Origin: Hybos culiciformis
Taxonomy: Eukaryota; Arthropoda; Insecta; Diptera; Hybotidae
Length of the DNA stretch: 64,000 nucleotides
Direction: 5' to 3'
NCBI GenBank assembly: GCA_964007475.1
Contig: OZ023273.1
Coordinates: 11,421,922-11,485,921 of the forward strand
Part shown: one piece after another, positions 36,725 to 50,869 of the stretch
Position numbering within the stretch: the first letter of the stretch is position 1
Layout of the letters: each line of letters begins with the position of its first letter
The notes under the pieces: generated by a model
What the model saw: the letters and a program-made list of their open reading frames with translations, nothing else
The model's database searches: none
Told to the model about the DNA's origin: nothing
Program-made: the position numbers and the translations under genes

Positions 36725-37339
36725 AGCAAGATAAGTTTTAGCCTACGCAAATGCAAATGAAATTAATACCAACAATTTTGTACTTTGGATAAAAGAATTC
36801 TCTCGAAAGGATAAATATAATTATAGATTGCAGACAGTAGTGATTGATTTAATCTCTTAATTGTGTCTGGACGGAATTTTGAAAACTCTCAAAATAGATT
36901 ATAAAGATGAAGAAGAAAATTCATTATTTAAGTCTAATAAATAGTCAATTTTTTATTCTATGTATTCTAAGGTTGTGGATTCTCAAAGGTTTGTATTCAA
37001 CTTGTACGTTGTTTAATGAAAAATCAAATGTCCAAAAATAAAGAAAACCTTTTTTTTTTTAAATTACTTTGCGGGTGTTAACATAGAATTACTGCAAAAT
37101 TTTACACAATGAAAATAAATATTTTCTTAAGGATTTTAATAATTTCTGATATGATATCCTTAGGTTAGATATAAAATAATTATTTCTTATTTTTTATACG
37201 ACTAATTTGTATTATTTTTGTAGTATAATTTTTTTTTTTATCATATTTTATTTTTGAATTTTTTTTTTCCTTTTAATTTCCCGGATATAATAGAAATAAT
37301 ATAAAATTGCAATTATATAAAAAAAAAAAAAAAATTAAA

Positions 37340-37372
37340 AATAATAATAATAAATAATAATAATAATAATAA
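37340..37372. repeat. AAT microsatellite
   Basis: An interrupted (AAT)n/(ATA)n array follows a run of A bases. Confidence 0.85.
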
Positions 37373-40300
37373 GAAAATAATAAGAAAAGTCAAAATGTAT
37401 AAAGGTATAATTTCTGAGGTTTTAATTTTTACTGAAAGAAAGGTAAACCATTAACAATTTTCAATGGTAGAGCGCCAACATTAATGAAAATAATATAAGA
37501 AAAAACATTTTATATTTTTTGTTCTTATTTTATTTTTTAATTCATTCGTTCATTTATGGTTCTTGGCTGTCATATTGTTTTGTTGACATAGCAATTTTAT
37601 TTTAATTTTTTTTTTCAAATGTTTTCTTAACAGCGGACTTTATTGTTATTTTTATGACTCTTTTTTTTTTTGCCTTATTTTTTCTCAATGTGGTCGCGAT
37701 AATGCCCCATAGCTATTTTGATTCATTCATTGATATCGTTTCATTATTCTCAAAATATAAATTTTTCGTATTAGGTATTTTATTTTTGTATTAAAAGGGT
37801 CTTATGATTTTGTAATGCATTCTTATTTGAAATTTTTAAATTTTTTTTTTAAGTTATTTTAGCACTGATAAGATATTTTTTTTTGTATATTAATGTTGTA
37901 AAATTTGAAGATGGCGGGAGTTTGGCATAGCAAAAGTTATGGTCGGCGTAATTTTTTGTGAGAAAAATATATGCATCCAGCATACAAAGATTTGGGTAAA
38001 ATTTGGATTGTGGATCACTTTAAACTTCATATTGAAAAAAAAGTATGATTTATGTTATTCGGAAGTTGAAGAATTTCATACAAAAGCTAGCAATTTTAGT
38101 TCATTAATAATTATAAAATGAATAATTTATCGAATAATTTAAAGTGTAATACTATGTAATTAAGAATACATTTTTCTTTCCATTTTGAAGAAAAATCCAA
38201 ATTTTACAAAATTATTTAATTTTTGCAACACTTTTCGGTGCATACATAACTTTATTTACAATTCCAAATAATGGTAAAAACTAAAATGAAAAATATATTA
38301 TTATTCAAACTAAGTACTATTATAAAACTGACAAATAAATAACCAAAACAAAAATAAAAAAAAAATTGCACAAATTATATAAAATAATGTATCTTGATTA
38401 CACTTCTCTGTTTTTTTTTTTGCGTAAATAAAACTGACATCAATGCATAAAGAGATAACCATTAAGTTATCTTGAAATGGAATATGCATCAATAAAAAAA
38501 AGGGAAATTTTTAATATTTTAATGTTAATGAAATATAGAAATTACATAAGATAAGAGTAAAAATTTGGTATAATGAAAATTGGCACTCTAAAACAATCGA
38601 AATTAATATCCATTTGAATTTTAAATTTAAATTATTGAAGAAACATCTTGTGCGAATTGATTGAAACCTATGATAAAGTTGTTTATCATGGAGGCCTTTG
38701 GAATTTAAATCAATACTTATGTCATTAATTAAAATATTTGTTATTTTTTTTAGTTTTTGAATTAGGTTTATTTTGAAGTATTTTTAAACACAACATTTTT
38801 GAGACTCAGTAACAATTATTATATTTTTAAGGCAGCTTCAAAATTGATAGATTTTTGTTTGGTGTATAGAAATCTATTTCTGTAACAGAAATTACAATGA
38901 AAATTTGTTAACCGAGCGTACAGGTTTAAGTATATGTTTTGTATACTCTACAATTCACATAATATGTAAATATCTAATAATCTTCTAATACTAACATGTC
39001 AGCATTAATAAAACAAATGACTCTAAATAAAACGTAAATATATGCAGCTTTCTAAATAACAATAGTACATTTGTAACTGAAATTAAGAAATGAAAAAGTT
39101 TTTATGTTTATTTTCTACAACATTTCATTATTTTCTCTGTGATCTGTGTTTAATAAGAAACGTATGTACATATATGCAGTACACATATATTAAATTATGG
39201 AATCGAACTATTTCTTACAGAAAAATAAGCTGTATATAACTATATATACAGTGTACAGTACAGAACTACCCATTATGAAATATACACATATATCGTAAAA
39301 GCGTAACTATTTATTTATCTTTCGACATATAATCGGATGTGTTTTATAAAATTATTTAACTACATATATATTTGTACATAATAATGAAACTTTTGAAAGA
39401 AAAACAATATTTTTGGCATAATCAGGTGAGATGATCAGCATATCGCTTTAAAGTATTATTCAAACACCTCTTTTCAAAAAGAATAAAGAAAACATTGAAA
39501 AGCCTCTAAGGATTCAATGAATTTAAATATTAACTAACTATTGAATATGCATTTTATGTACGTATGTATCTTATGTGTAATGTTTTTATATTGTATATAT
39601 TTTTAAGTATATGTATATAATGTACAACTATAAAACGAATATGTTGTTTAAGCAGATGGCGTTCTCTCTTAATTATTATTAACTTGACGTTAAACTTTAG
39701 GCTATTATGTAATCTCATGTACAACATCTAATTTACCTGACGGGTGTTAACGAAAAAAAAAAAAAGAGATACATATAACAATTTCCAAAAACAATTGATT
39801 TTATGTTAAAGTGAATATCAATTTGAGAAAATTGTTAAATTTTATCCAGTGATGAATTTGTTAAAAATATTATGAAAATTATGTGAGAGATCGATGTGGT
39901 AAGAAACTAGAATGTAATTTTATTATTTGTTGAAATGGAGGGCCGTTTGAAAGAATGTGGTACGGTTTGAAGACGTGGTTGGAGAGGAAACTTATGATAT
40001 CTATTACTTATTTGTTATTTGACAATACTTTTGGTACATATGAAATTTCATGTATATATGATTAAATTCATAATGCATTTAACACTAAGTCGACTAAGTC
40101 GAAATTCGTCTTCATAACTTGTTGAAATTAGAAACTTTCAATAAATTAGATTAACTGACGTTAATAATATTAAAATCTTTCTTAAAAAATTTTATTAAGT
40201 TTTCTCTCAAGTGATCAAATTCAATATTTTGGAAAATCTTCAGGCTGCAATAATTAAAGTTCTTGGAACCTTTGCTTCCTTTTTCACAATGAAATTCACG

Positions 40301-42449
40301 CATTACGTAAATTATTATTCATAAAATTGCCTAGAAACCAAAAATACAAAAGCAAGCCAATAATAAAATTGAGATGAACAAGTAGTAGTAGATATATCTA
40401 CATACTATATTAATTCATTGCATTGGTACAAAAATAATATTGCATTTTATGTAAGAAATTCTCAAAAAGGTATTTAATATAAAAATTTTGTAAGTAAGGA
40501 ATTCGCTTAAAAGGATTTTTTAATTAAATATAAATATTTTCTGTATTCTATTGCAAGTTTGTGATGATCTTTATTGTCACAGTTCAAAAAAACCAATAAC
40601 TTGTTCCAAATCTGATCAATTTCCAAACGACGAAAACTTTTTACTCTTATTTTGACATAGGAGATAACAAATTGTCCACTATTTTAACTTTTTGAACTTG
40701 CTCATTAATTTTTTTATGCATTGTTATATATATTAATAATTTCGGAACTAGATCCTGAATCATTCCTTTGTTTCTTTCTCTATGTAGGTAAGTTTGGAGT
40801 CAGAATACGCTTTTAGCGAATATTTTAAATCGAAAATTTTATTTTATTGTAATAAAATGACAATATATGAATTTTTCGATGTTAAAAATATAATATCTTT
40901 TATTATACTAAAAAAAATAAATTTAATTCTTTTAACTGAACTCTCACAGTATAATATAAATGTATATATATTTTACGTGGAATATTAGTAAAGAAGAAAG
41001 CACATCAAATTGTTCCAAAAAGATAATTACTTTGCCCTAGAGTATAATCTACATTGAGATAGTAAAATATTTTTCAGTTGCATTCTTATAAATACATATA
41101 ATATCTGTTCATGGTTTGCACAAATAAATTGGCATGTTAACAGATATAGGAAATAATATTCATATAGATGCATTTATTTAGTTTATGTGGTAAACAGGAT
41201 GCGAATAAGGAAAGTGATTATGTATAAATAATAATCGGTTGTGTATATTAAAAATGTGTATTTTTTATATATACAAATATAAATAGTATGCATGTACAAA
41301 AATTTTTACATAAATGTAACTATTATACACTCTAGTATTATAAAATTATACACATACACATATAAGACATAAATATATGTACAGTTTTGAGGTTATTAAA
41401 TTATATTTTTGATAATTTAAATATGGTCGAATTTAAATTTCATTAAAGTTAATTTCTTTATAAAGAAAAGGTGTAAAATGGAATGTAATAAAATATTGAA
41501 TTATAAAAAGGAAAAAAAAAATTATTGGAAGAAAAGTAATCAATATCGGAATTTATTTGACAAAATCATTACATATATATATTATACAAGATATACATAT
41601 ATGAAGATTGGTTTCTGTCAGAACCATTTTTAATTTAATGAAATTTATTGAAATGAGAATAGAATTTGTGTTTATGTTTTTACTGTCTTTATGTGGGAAA
41701 ATAAAATAGAGTAAATGACAGGGAAATTGATTAATTTTTAAAATCGATTTACAATTAAATGTGACTGCAATTACATCTATTGTGAGATAATGTTGATTGT
41801 CATATTCTTTTCCTTAACGTTAATTGAGCAAAAAAAAAAACGATAAAGCAAATTGCAATAGGTCCGAAAAGTCCAAAAATGAAATTTATGGACAATGTCG
41901 TTGATATTATAAAAATTAGATGTTGTTTTTGTCTGCGCACAGGGAAACTTCGTTCGTATTCTCTGTTCTGCAATTGTTTTGTACAAGATTTTAAAGTTTC
42001 ATAAAGTAGCTCTAGTATTTGGTCTCAAGGACTTACCTTATAATGTATAAGTTCCCTATTTTCAAATACTATAAAGAAAACTTCCTAATATTCAGAGAAT
42101 TTAAAATTACACTTTAAAAATAAACTTTGTGTATACAATATGTCTATATTCAGAAGTGTAAATTCATAAAACAATTTTGTTTATGTTAATTTTTGAATAA
42201 AATACATAAATATAACAAACAACATTCCTAAAGAAATGTCATTTTAGTATTTTGCCAAGGGCTATTCTATATCTTTAATTATTTAAATATTTTCTTATGA
42301 TAAATTAAAAATTATTGTAAAATTTACTAGATTTTCATCAAAATATTATTTTTAATTTACAAATGAAATCCATTAAAATATAATAAACAAAATAGATATA
42401 TGGGTTGATGGGTATAAATTAAAATAAACTATATTGTCATTAAAACCAA

Positions 42450-45400
42450 AATTGAATTTTTTTTATTTTTATTTTATTTTATTTTTTTTATTTTTTTTTA
42501 AGTTTAAATTGAAAGCAAATATCCTTTGAAATAAAATCAGGAAGATATTATTCTCTTAAGAAACTCGTGGCAAATTTTTAATGCATAAAGTAATTTTCTT
42601 GTTGGTTTAGATTTATACATTAATTCTATATTTTTCTCTTGTTCTAATGGCAAATATTTCTTGAAGTTTTATTCTTAGAAAACACGTTTCAACATTAAAT
42701 TTGTACATTGAATTCCCATTCGAATACATAAATTAGCTATTTTATATTATAGGTTGTTTGAAATGATTTTAAGAAAGAAAAAATATTTAAGAATTATAAT
42801 TTATTCTTTTTGTTTAAATAAATCAGTCTGAATAAATTAACTATGCTTTTTAATTCTATTGTTTTCTTAACTAATCAAATTACTACTTGATCCCATTACT
42901 CTCAGCGAGTTATAATCACAAAGTAGTGAACAAAGTATTAAATTGCTAATCGCTAAGACCTAAATAGTCTACAACTTTAACTACACAGCTAAAGTTTTAT
43001 TAAAACAGCTCCTTTATATTTGCTTGGCTATTAAGATCCTGGGAAGAGTATCCTATTAAGTAAAACTTATTTTAACGAAGACCTAAATGCGCCAGTTGAA
43101 ATATAGTTTATTGGTTACTAGAAACTACACAGTTGTAAGAAATCTAACTAAAACATTAATATTTTATGCATTTATACTTCTAAATTCTGATAGAATTTGA
43201 AATGTCTTTACACTTGCTGATTTGACAAATGATGAGCTGAAAATTATAATGTTGTAATTTTATACTGGTGAAAATAATTTCAACACCCTGAAAAATAAAT
43301 GAAAGAAAATTTTTTCAAAAAAGATATAACAGTTTATGAAGAGACAAATAACATCTTTTTAGTATTACATACATATTATATATATAAGTATACATAAATA
43401 TATACATAAGTATAAAGTTTCTACATAATTTTCTAAAAATAACAATATCTCATTTTTCCAGTAAAGCGTTTTCTTTTTCTGTAAATTCTTTTTTTTTTTC
43501 AATTGTTCTAAAAAATAGAAAATGTATCCACCACAAAAATCTTTAAGAAACCAAGAAAAATAATAATTTACTACTTTTCCCTCTGTTTGTTTTTTTTTTA
43601 TCGAAATATTATGAATTTCTTTAGTTTTCAGGAAAAAGAAAATTTATTCTTGAGTGTAAGGAAAATTAAAATTATTTCATAATAAAAAGAAATCATTTGC
43701 CAAACATTAATTTATCACTTGAGATGATTTCTTGTTACACACATTCCGTCATTAATTGTGGAATTTCGAGGAAAAAAAGTTTCATTTCAACATAATTATA
43801 AATTTTTAATTTCTTTGTACACTCATTTCGAACAAATGAGACTTATATTTCTATTAATGACACTTATTCATGTGGAAATAAGGTATCCAATTCCCGAAAA
43901 ACAGAAACCGAAGGGTTTCAAGTTTATCTCTTTAGTTCTTGAATTAAAATTTTGTATTAAATTTCCGAGAACTCAAATTCTTCCCTTATATACAAAATTT
44001 GTAATTTTTAAAAATAAATTAATTTTCTAAATTTGATTCCTAGGAAATAAAGTTTAAATTTCCAATTATTATTACTTGATAATGCAATAACAGGCTAAAT
44101 ATATTTTGGACAAAAAAAAAATTAATTTTGAATTTATTCATTAATTTAATTTTTGTCAACATTTTTTTCGTCGGAAATTGTAATAAAATTTAATAATTCA
44201 ATTTAATAATTTAAAGTTTATCAGAGTTTGGCAACATTTTCTTGCTCATTAAAATACTCAAAATGTGTTTGATTGTAGATATATTTTTGTTAACTCAATA
44301 CTTAGATATATCCTAAAATTTACATAATAGAATGAAATAAATAAATTTAAATATTATCTTAAGTAAAACTTATTCAATTATTCCTTTACCTAAATAAATT
44401 GTAAGGCTAAGTTTTCTTTACTATTATTTTGGTGGTGGCGAACATTATTCATTTCAAGTAGGAATATTTTGGGTTCTTATTTGTATATATAATGGCGAAA
44501 ATAACACAAAAAAAAAATTTGAATTTAAGAAGCGCTAGAACTATTGGACCAAACTCTATATGTAGTAAATAGAGGTTTGCAAAAAGAAACCTAGAACCTA
44601 GAAGAAAAGCTTAATAAACTAATTTTTCAACACGTGCTGATAGGGCTCTTAATTAATAGAGGCAATATTAATTGAAACATAACTTGCCATTATGTTAAAA
44701 GTTAAATTTTGATATTGGAATGCTCCAAGTCTTGTCCGAAGACAAATTTTTCTTTCGGATGAGAAACCGAAAATTGATAGATATAAAAAAAAAAGATGCT
44801 GGAAAGATGGAATAAAAATTAAAATTTTCTTTCGCAACGTTAAAATCTTTCGCAATGTTAAAATTAATGTATATTGTTATCTTTTAAGGGTTTAACCTAA
44901 TATGCTCATGTGAGCATAAATAAATGCGCTTAAAAAGTGTTAAAGTGGTAAGGATACATAAAATCACAAATCCGTAAGAAAAAAGGATTGCATTTTCTTT
45001 TCATTCGAAAAATGCATATATCGTGTCAAAAGAAATTAGCTTTTTTAAATTGTGTTTAAATCGCACTTTATTGCTCAATTTTATAAATATTTTTTTTTTT
45101 GCTTGTTATGTCTGAAAAGTATAAATTGCCTTGGCAAAAGATTTTGTTTTAAACGGAAGCAAAATTTAAAATAATTTTCAATAATTCTACACTCGTAAAA
45201 GTTTACTTTTAGGACCGATAAAGGTATTAAATATAAATTAAATTGAAATGTTTTATTTGTAAACAATAAGTGTTTGTTAACAATAAGTATCTAAACAATT
45301 CTAACGTGTAAATTAATTGATGTAAACATAAATAAATAGATTTTTTAAAATAAAACAAAAATGATAAACTTCGAATATAGATAAAATAGTATTATAGATT

Positions 45401-48400
45401 ATAGATAATTTAAAATTAATTGAAGAGTTCTACACTTGAAATTTAATGAAAATACATTTTTTTTAAGGATATTAAATAATTCTAGAGTAAAATTGATTGA
45501 AATTATTTCAAAAATAAATGTGTACTCAAGGTTAATCTGCTAGTCATCAAAAACTCACAATAAAATGTCACCCACCCCCTTAATGTCTAAAGTAAGTAAA
45601 AAAAAACAAATTAGAATTTATCATAAATAGGCATCAAATTGTAACATAATCATAACGTTTTTGAACCTTTACTTATAGCTAAAATTAAACTTGTGAATGT
45701 TCGATTGGAATCAGACTACATATAACAACCCGAAAATATATGTACCTATGAAACATTAAAAATAATTATACCTAAGTACAGTATATCTAATGCTTCCCAA
45801 CAAATAAAAATATTTTATTTTTGAAAATAGAAGAAAAAATCGTCAAATGAATTTTTTTATAACAAGATTTCTTGCATTTTTCACACATTTTCTTTTTTTT
45901 TTTTACTTCACTTTTCTACCTTTTTGGTCTTCAAGAATTATTTTCTGAGAACAAAAACGAAACACCCAACAGAAAATAGAAATATGTGAAATTTTCATTT
46001 TAATTTTTTTTTTGTGTGAATTCAATAAAAAAAAATATCAAAGGATATAATTTAATTTGTATTTTGTGCATAAAATTAGATAAAGATTAGCTTAATTGAA
46101 AACCTCTGTGACTATTTGAATGAATGGTTTTTGGGCAAAATTTATTAATTGCAGCTAATAAACCTACTTGAGTACTACTGTACTCGTATAAATTGCAGTT
46201 GTTTCATTCATTTTTAAGTCATTAACTTCTAGTTAGATTTCGGTACAAATTTTGATCATATTCTCAGATGCGGCTTTGTCGTTGTTTGATATTTCCGAAA
46301 TCTGAACCAGAAATAGCTGGTTAAAGGTTTTTAAAACATAAAATTATACCTTAAATTAATTACTAAGCTTCTAAAAACAAAAAAATAACATTAAAGCACA
46401 AATTTTTATAGATTAAACCCAAAACCAAATATGAGTAAGTTTTCTTGTTTTCGAATTTCCTTCCTCTGATTAAACGTGATTGATACAGTGCTGTATGACT
46501 CTACATCTGGACTGGGATTGTTCATTATTTTATTTTACAACCAAATTATAATTTAAGAGTTTTGGAATACATACCTCAAGCATAAAATTATGAGATAATC
46601 AAAGTCTGTCCAAGAAAAATTTTTTACCCAAAATAATTATTAACTGAAAATAATTTTCCAATCTACATATCACATGTATAATAGTTAACTGATGTTTTCT
46701 CAAAAAATAATATTTTTACGATATGAATAAAAATTTATTATTTTTAGAACCAATGCAATTAAAATTTTTAGAACATATTGATTTAATTTATAAAATAAGA
46801 AAAACTTGATTGCTATGTAAGAAAACTTGATTTCTTTCTAATATCTAAAGTTTGCCTTCTTGTAGATTGAATTAGTTAAATTAATGTGAAAACTTTATTA
46901 AAAATATTATCCATTTTGGTGTAAAAATGTCAAAAAAACATGTGTGATGAATCTATCAATTTTTTAGTAAAGCAAAAAATCTTTTTAAAAGTTTTGATCG
47001 TTTTGATTATTAAAAAAAAAAAACTTTCAAGCTTTTTTTTCTTCTTTTTTTGTAGATTTTAAGAAAATTTATATACTAAACCATAAAGTTAAATTATGCT
47101 GTCGAAAAATGTTCGACAAAAAAAATATCAACAAAATTGATATTGCATTTTTAAAGTTAGTTTCCTTCAATGTGATTTTGTTATTAATTGTTAAATTTCA
47201 AAAAAGTAATAAAATACCATTATTTTTGTAGTAAATAAAATTTTATTATTTTACTTCTACTTTATGATCCAAATTGTTTTTGAAGTATTAAATACCTAAA
47301 TTTTTATTTATCGGTACATGATGCTCTTTAAGTGGCGAGTGACGAGTCATAAAGGTGATGTCAATTTCACTATTCAAAAAGTTATAACAATTTATTTGTA
47401 TAAAAATAGGATTTCATTTCGAAACAATTGTCTATCCCACTATGATGTTACCCAGGCCAATTTTTTTAATAAAAAGTTAGAGATGCCAGAAACGATAAAA
47501 GATGCGACCACCGTTGTTATCGTTTATCACAGCTTTTACGTCATAAGATTTATTGCAGGCATACCTCCAACCAAATCATACCCTATGAGTTAAAAATTTA
47601 AACTGGTTGTAAAAATTTCAAAATCTATTATTTTAAAAAACGAAAAATGGTAAGATTTCTCAATCATTTCATGTTTGTCTTATTTCAAAAAAAGTGTCAT
47701 ATTTTGTTGTTATTATGAATTTTTTTGTGGTCAATATTTTTTTGTGGACAAATTTATCATTATTAAGATTATTTTCTTCAAAAAAATTCTTAAAATATTA
47801 TTATTTTTTATGTGGGCGCATAAAGTAGATGTGATAAAATTAGTGTTGTAGTTGAGAATATAAAAACGTAAAGCTCTAAATGTGTATTTTTGCAGTTGGA
47901 ACAAAAATGTTTACATGCTATATAAGTTTAAACATTTAATAGATTTTTTTTAAATTATGTTAAAAAAAAAAACTTACATCAAACATAAAAGTTCTCTACT
48001 AAAGTTAGCATAGATATTCAAATATTTATACTAAATAAAAATTATTTTAATTAATTCACAATTTTTTGTAGTTGCATTTGAATTGTGTCTTTACATTAAA
48101 ATTCATTGTGACATATTAACACTTTTATACTAATAGGTTACCTATCTTGAATAATATGATGAATACATTCGTTTGTCTCCCAAACTATAGATTTTTTATT
48201 TAAATTTTTTTTAATTATGTGCAAATTGTTTCAAATAAGAAAACATTTCATTTAAGTTTGATAGGTTTGATATAAGTTAAACATTGTTATTTCTTTATTT
48301 TGGACAGATAAAAAATACTTAAAATTATTATTTTTTTGTTATGGGTTTAATTTGTTTTTGTTTTATTTTATTTTTAAATGACCTGAAATATATATTTTAT

Positions 48401-50319
48401 TTCGGATGATTAGGGGAGAACTTAACGTTTCGCTATATGAACAATATTTTATCATTAGTGTAAATTGAAATTTTTAGGCGAAGCAAAATGTAATGAATTT
48501 GTAAATTGTTTAAATTTTTTTTAAGGTTTAAGTTTACAATTTTTTAGTTAGGTTCAACTTCTTACAACTAAGGCTCGTGCAATTTTTCAAAACTTTAAGT
48601 TCATTTGATTGTCATATCATTTGAAATTTTATTCCCGAATTTCAACTAATTTAAATTTACCTTTTAAAATCAGTTTTGAAAAAAATATCTAATTTTTTGT
48701 TTATTTTTTTTTTTTTTAACAATATGTATTAAATTTGTTTAATTTTTTTCTTGGTATTTTTTTTTTGTTTTTTTTTTTTTTGTATAAAAATCCTTAATTG
48801 CATTTTTTCCTCAAAATTACATACAATATCAACAATTTATAATAGAGGAACTTGATATTTTTTTTTATTTTTTAAATATAATTCACTTTATTTGTAGGGT
48901 TTAAAATTGGTCTTAAATGTTTTATGAGAACAAATTAAAATTATCAAAACTTAAAATAAAGTATTCAAATATATAACAGAAAAAAAACATACTAGGAATA
49001 AGGCGAATTCATATTATGTGTAAAAAAAAATTTATTAACAATTTTGCTTGTAAGACTCTTAAGTGCACTTGAGTTTGAGTACTTAAAACTTTTGGAACCA
49101 ATTTTTAAAATTCAATGTGCGGTTGCATAATGTCCATGTGTTTTCGCATAATTTTCCATTAAAGCTCCTAGGTATATGTAAAAAAATACGAATTAAGTAA
49201 TAAAGTCGTTTAAGAGCTGAAAATGCTTGTTCATCCTTTACTTATATTTACATACTAACTATTAAGCTATTTACCTAATAGTGGCATTGTGTCGAAAGAA
49301 ATTAATTTTCAAGTCATTAGGCAAGTATTATAAACAGCAACACAACGTATTTTCTTTTGATGCAATTGAAGTTTTTTTTTTTAGATGCAGTAACTATATT
49401 TTCAAATTTAAAGCTAAGACGAATTTAATCCTGGTATTAAAAAAAAAATAATAGGAAAAAAAAATCCTATATATGTACTATATGTATATCTATATGAGAA
49501 TAAATCAAATCAAAATCTACAAATTTGTCATTGTCCATTACAATATCAATTTACCGACTGATTGACTTTTTCCTATCAGGATTGTTTACCCACCACAAAA
49601 TAGATTGAAAAATTAAAATTGTTTTTGGGCTGCGAATAATGGTGGTTGTTGTGGAGTATGGAAAACAAAAAAAAAAAACAAAAAAAAAAAAAATTAAAAT
49701 CGCGTGTGGTAAACAAGTGATTTTTTTTTTTTTTTTAATCATTGATACCTACTGTTTCAATTTATGCGGTGTTTATATGCTTTAATTTACATGAATTTAA
49801 ATTGTTACGTACCATATATATGCTTTTCTTTTCTATTCCACGTGTCCAATTACCATGCAAAAAAAAAAAGAAAGGATAAAAAATGTAAACATTTAATTCC
49901 TTTTTAATTTTAATGTAGAAAATTATAATGTATATATACGTTTATATTATATGTATATTGTGAAATAGTGTTTTTATTATCATGATTCTGCATTTAATTA
50001 TTATATTTGTGTATTAGATTTTTTTTTTTTTTATTAATTTCTTGTTTTTTTTTTTCGTCTATCAAAGTTTAAAGTTTTCATCAGTCATGTTTGGAATAAA
50101 TTTCATACATAAATTTCTGATCCTGGTTTTGATTAACATTATGAACGATCATGAAAATAATAAGTACAATTTATGAAATTTCACAGTAATTATGTTTTTT
50201 TATGACATTTTTGTTCAAACAATAACAAACACAAATATTATGTTGTCAATTTCATAAATTATACAGTTGAACGGAACACCGGTTTATGGTTTATAAAATG
50301 TATAAATTACTCATTTCAA
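42450..50319. other. AT-rich non-coding DNA
   Basis: No gene is supported. A TTTTA-type tract lies at 42457-42500 and T/A homopolymers cluster at 48690-48790 and 49660-49740. Two open frames of about 90 codons (43758-44030 and 47318-47593) lack any recognisable domain; the second overlaps a slightly GC-richer patch (47430-47590). An 18-bp tandem pair is at 44829-44864. Confidence 0.5.
44829..44864. repeat. 18-bp tandem duplication
   Basis: CTTTCGCAACGTTAAAAT is followed directly by CTTTCGCAATGTTAAAAT, one difference. Confidence 0.85.
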
Positions 50320-50380
50320 CACTGAGAGAAGAGATCTATTACCATAATAGTAAAATGCAACAATAGAAATTTGACGGTTG

Positions 50381-50540
50381 CCGAAATCAACTTATGGTTG
50401 TGGCAACCTCACGTAAGCGTTTACTGTAATAATATATATTTTTACCAAAATCAATTTATTGGTTGTGGCAAACTCATGCTAACTATTACCGCAATCATAT
50501 ATATTTTTGCCACAATCAACTTACTGTTGCTTTTTTTTTT
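50381..50540. repeat. 64-65-bp tandem repeat, about 2.3 copies
   Basis: AATCAACTTATGGTTGTGGC-like units begin near 50385, 50449 and 50514; each full unit ends with ATATATATTTTT. It lies just inside the left end of the 50320-51318 element, where a transposase-binding array would be expected. Confidence 0.75.
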
Positions 50541-50620
50541 TTTTTTTTTGTTTTTTTTTTTTTTTTTGTTTTTTTTTTTTGTTTTTTGTTTTCGCTTTTT
50601 TTTTAATATTGTTTTTTTTT
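50531..50620. repeat. Poly-T tract interrupted by single G bases
   Basis: Runs of about 19, 17 and 12 T bases are separated by single G bases. On the minus strand this is an A-rich tail downstream of the tRNA-like module at 50650-50730. Confidence 0.9.
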
Positions 50621-50649
50621 ATTTATTTATGGGCACCCATCTAAGTTCT

Positions 50650-50730
50650 ATCACTTTTGTGGAGTATGGAAGACGTCGCTTAACCTTCTGTGTTCAATGT
50701 GATGTAGAGTCTTCCACTGAGCTATGTCAG
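50650..50730 (-). ncRNA. Decayed tRNA-like module
   Basis: On the minus strand CATAGCTCAGTGGAAGA fits an RNA polymerase III A box well. About 35 bases later AAGGTTAAGCGACG occupies the place of the B box but has lost the TTCGAATC core. The order and spacing match the module at 27781-27850, and both continue upstream into the TAAATAGAAAATATAAATT block. It is a relic and not a functional tRNA. Confidence 0.45.
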
Positions 50731-50815
50731 TAATATACAACAATGTATTAAATAGAAAATATAAATTCGGTATCTATTAAAACTACCACACACTTACCAA
50801 AAAATGTTTGTATTA

Positions 50816-50869
50816 GCACACACAGTGTGAACACAATGTATGTGTTGACACACACAGTGTGTGCACACA
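50816..50869. repeat. CA/TG-rich palindromic repeat
   Basis: CACACACAGTGTGA and CACACACAGTGTGTG occur about 35 bases apart, separated by a TATGTGTTGA segment. Each is nearly self-complementary. It lies inside the 50320-51318 element. Confidence 0.7.

Larger units (their letters stand above)
28314..42450. other. Long AT-rich stretch without genes or recognisable elements
   Basis: About 14 kb of AT-rich DNA with many TATATA/TACATA tracts holds no supported gene. Open frames of 60-97 codons (for example 28873-29091, 31809-32048, 32452-32745) occur at chance density. A 10-bp-stem hairpin (GAAGGTCTTT...AAAGACCTTC, 29642-29685), a 13-bp tandem pair at 36699-36724 and an (AAT)n tract at 37340-37372 are the only structures noted. 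The texture would suit a large intron or a very long untranslated region, but nothing distinguishes these. Confidence 0.5.

Noticed and set aside
43758..44030. 90-codon plus-strand frame
   Set aside because: No recognisable domain; length is compatible with chance at this base composition.
44901..44918. TATGCTCA-TG-TGAGCATA hairpin as a regulatory operator
   Set aside because: An 8-bp stem is expected repeatedly by chance in 64 kb and there is no adjacent gene.
47318..47593. 91-codon plus-strand frame over a slightly GC-richer patch
   Set aside because: Composition is more gene-like than most, but no motif, signal or homologous family is recognisable and no splice or promoter context supports it.
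50371..50733. Longest open frame in the window, 120 codons
   Set aside because: More than a third of it is phenylalanine from the poly-T tract at 50531-50620, and it spans a tandem repeat and a tRNA-like relic. It is a low-complexity artefact.
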